This document shows, in pieces, positions 14,443-14,640 of a stretch of 14,640 nucleotides of DNA. Numbering within the stretch: position 1 is the stretch's first letter; every line of letters begins with the position of its first letter. Below the pieces are notes generated by a model, which worked only from the letters and a program-made list of their open reading frames with translations, made no database searches and had not been told where the DNA came from. Made by a program: the position numbers and the translations under genes. The DNA comes from AC-52 sp044870295 (lineage in GTDB: Bacteria; Actinomycetota; UBA4738): the NCBI GenBank assembly GCA_044870295.1, contig JBIOYQ010000170.1, positions 1 to 14,640 on the forward strand, written 5' to 3'.

Positions 14443-14640
14443 CTATCGGAAGCGCTGGTCGCGCCAGGCGAGGGCGGCCTTCAGCCCTTGTTCCTCACGT
14501 ATGCGGTTGAACTCCTTGCGCTCGGGTGTCTCGGCGGCCTCGATGATGGCGTCTAGGTCGACGTTCGCGGTGAGTGCTTCGCGGAAGCCCGCGATCTCCA
14601 TGGATCGATTGATCGAGCGTTTCGTCAATGAAAGCGCGAT
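14443..14640 (-). CDS. Enoyl-CoA hydratase/isomerase, C-terminal end only
   Basis: The last 65 codons of a minus-strand gene that continues past the right edge are present. The residues ALSLTKRSINRSMEIAGFRE, then ERKEFNRIREEQGLKAALAWRDQRF, match the C-terminal trimerisation helices of the crotonase family, in which a TK.....s helix is followed by EF.....EG...A...R...F. The catalytic region lies outside the window, so hydratase, isomerase and other crotonase activities cannot be told apart. The stop at 14443-14445 is 7 bases from the convergent amidohydrolase stop. Confidence 0.75.
   Translation of the reverse strand: MALSLTKRSINRSMEIAGFREALTANVDLDAIIEAAETPERKEFNRIREEQGLKAALAWRDQRFR

Noticed and set aside
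1..14640. tRNA, rRNA, CRISPR array, insertion sequence, phage or defence genes
   Set aside because: I looked for cloverleaf ends, regular spaced repeats, transposase motifs and flanking repeats by eye and found none. A covariance-model scan was not possible.

Overview
The window is GC-rich DNA with tightly packed genes, GTG starts and four-base start/stop overlaps. Several genes have a TAnnnT -10 element so close to the start codon that a leaderless mRNA is likely. This fits an Actinomycetota-like, probably aerobic soil or groundwater bacterium. There is no 16S rRNA gene or other marker, so the lineage is an inference. I see no mobile element, tRNA, rRNA or CRISPR array.

Layout. Positions 1-4602 are read on the minus strand: a predicted lipoprotein with a beta-propeller-like body, then a class III aminotransferase, then the small (2Fe-2S) and large (molybdopterin) subunits of a xanthine/CO dehydrogenase-family hydroxylase. 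The large subunit runs off the left edge. A 68-base divergent gap separates the lipoprotein from a plus-strand MFS exporter (4671-6035). After it comes a 55-codon zinc-ribbon gene (6162-6329) whose stop codon overlaps that of the next, convergent gene. Positions 6326-11024 form a minus-strand catabolic cluster, in transcription order: a RocA-like aldehyde dehydrogenase, a GabT/ornithine-type aminotransferase, and the A and B subunits of a glutaconate-type CoA-transferase. After a 336-base divergent spacer carrying a perfect 12-bp inverted repeat, a plus-strand operon (11361-14435) encodes a UbiE/MenG-like methyltransferase, a UbiA-like membrane protein with a degenerate aspartate motif, and a YtcJ-type amidohydrolase. 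At the right edge is the C-terminus of a minus-strand enoyl-CoA hydratase.

How the genes may work together. The 6326-11024 cluster has the enzyme order expected for taking an amino acid or polyamine through transamination, semialdehyde oxidation and CoA activation; the acyl-CoA enzyme at the right edge is compatible with this. The substrate is not readable from sequence. The methyltransferase/UbiA-like pair resembles the last two activities of lipoquinone synthesis, but the UbiA-like protein lacks the full metal-binding motif, so this may be a variant or unrelated pathway.

Most of the window is recognisable metabolism. The parts least explained are the zinc-ribbon mini-protein, the degenerate UbiA-like protein with its operon partners, the inverted repeat upstream of them, and the GctAB-like CoA-transferase in its aminotransferase context. 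I do not see convincing evidence of a wholly new system.
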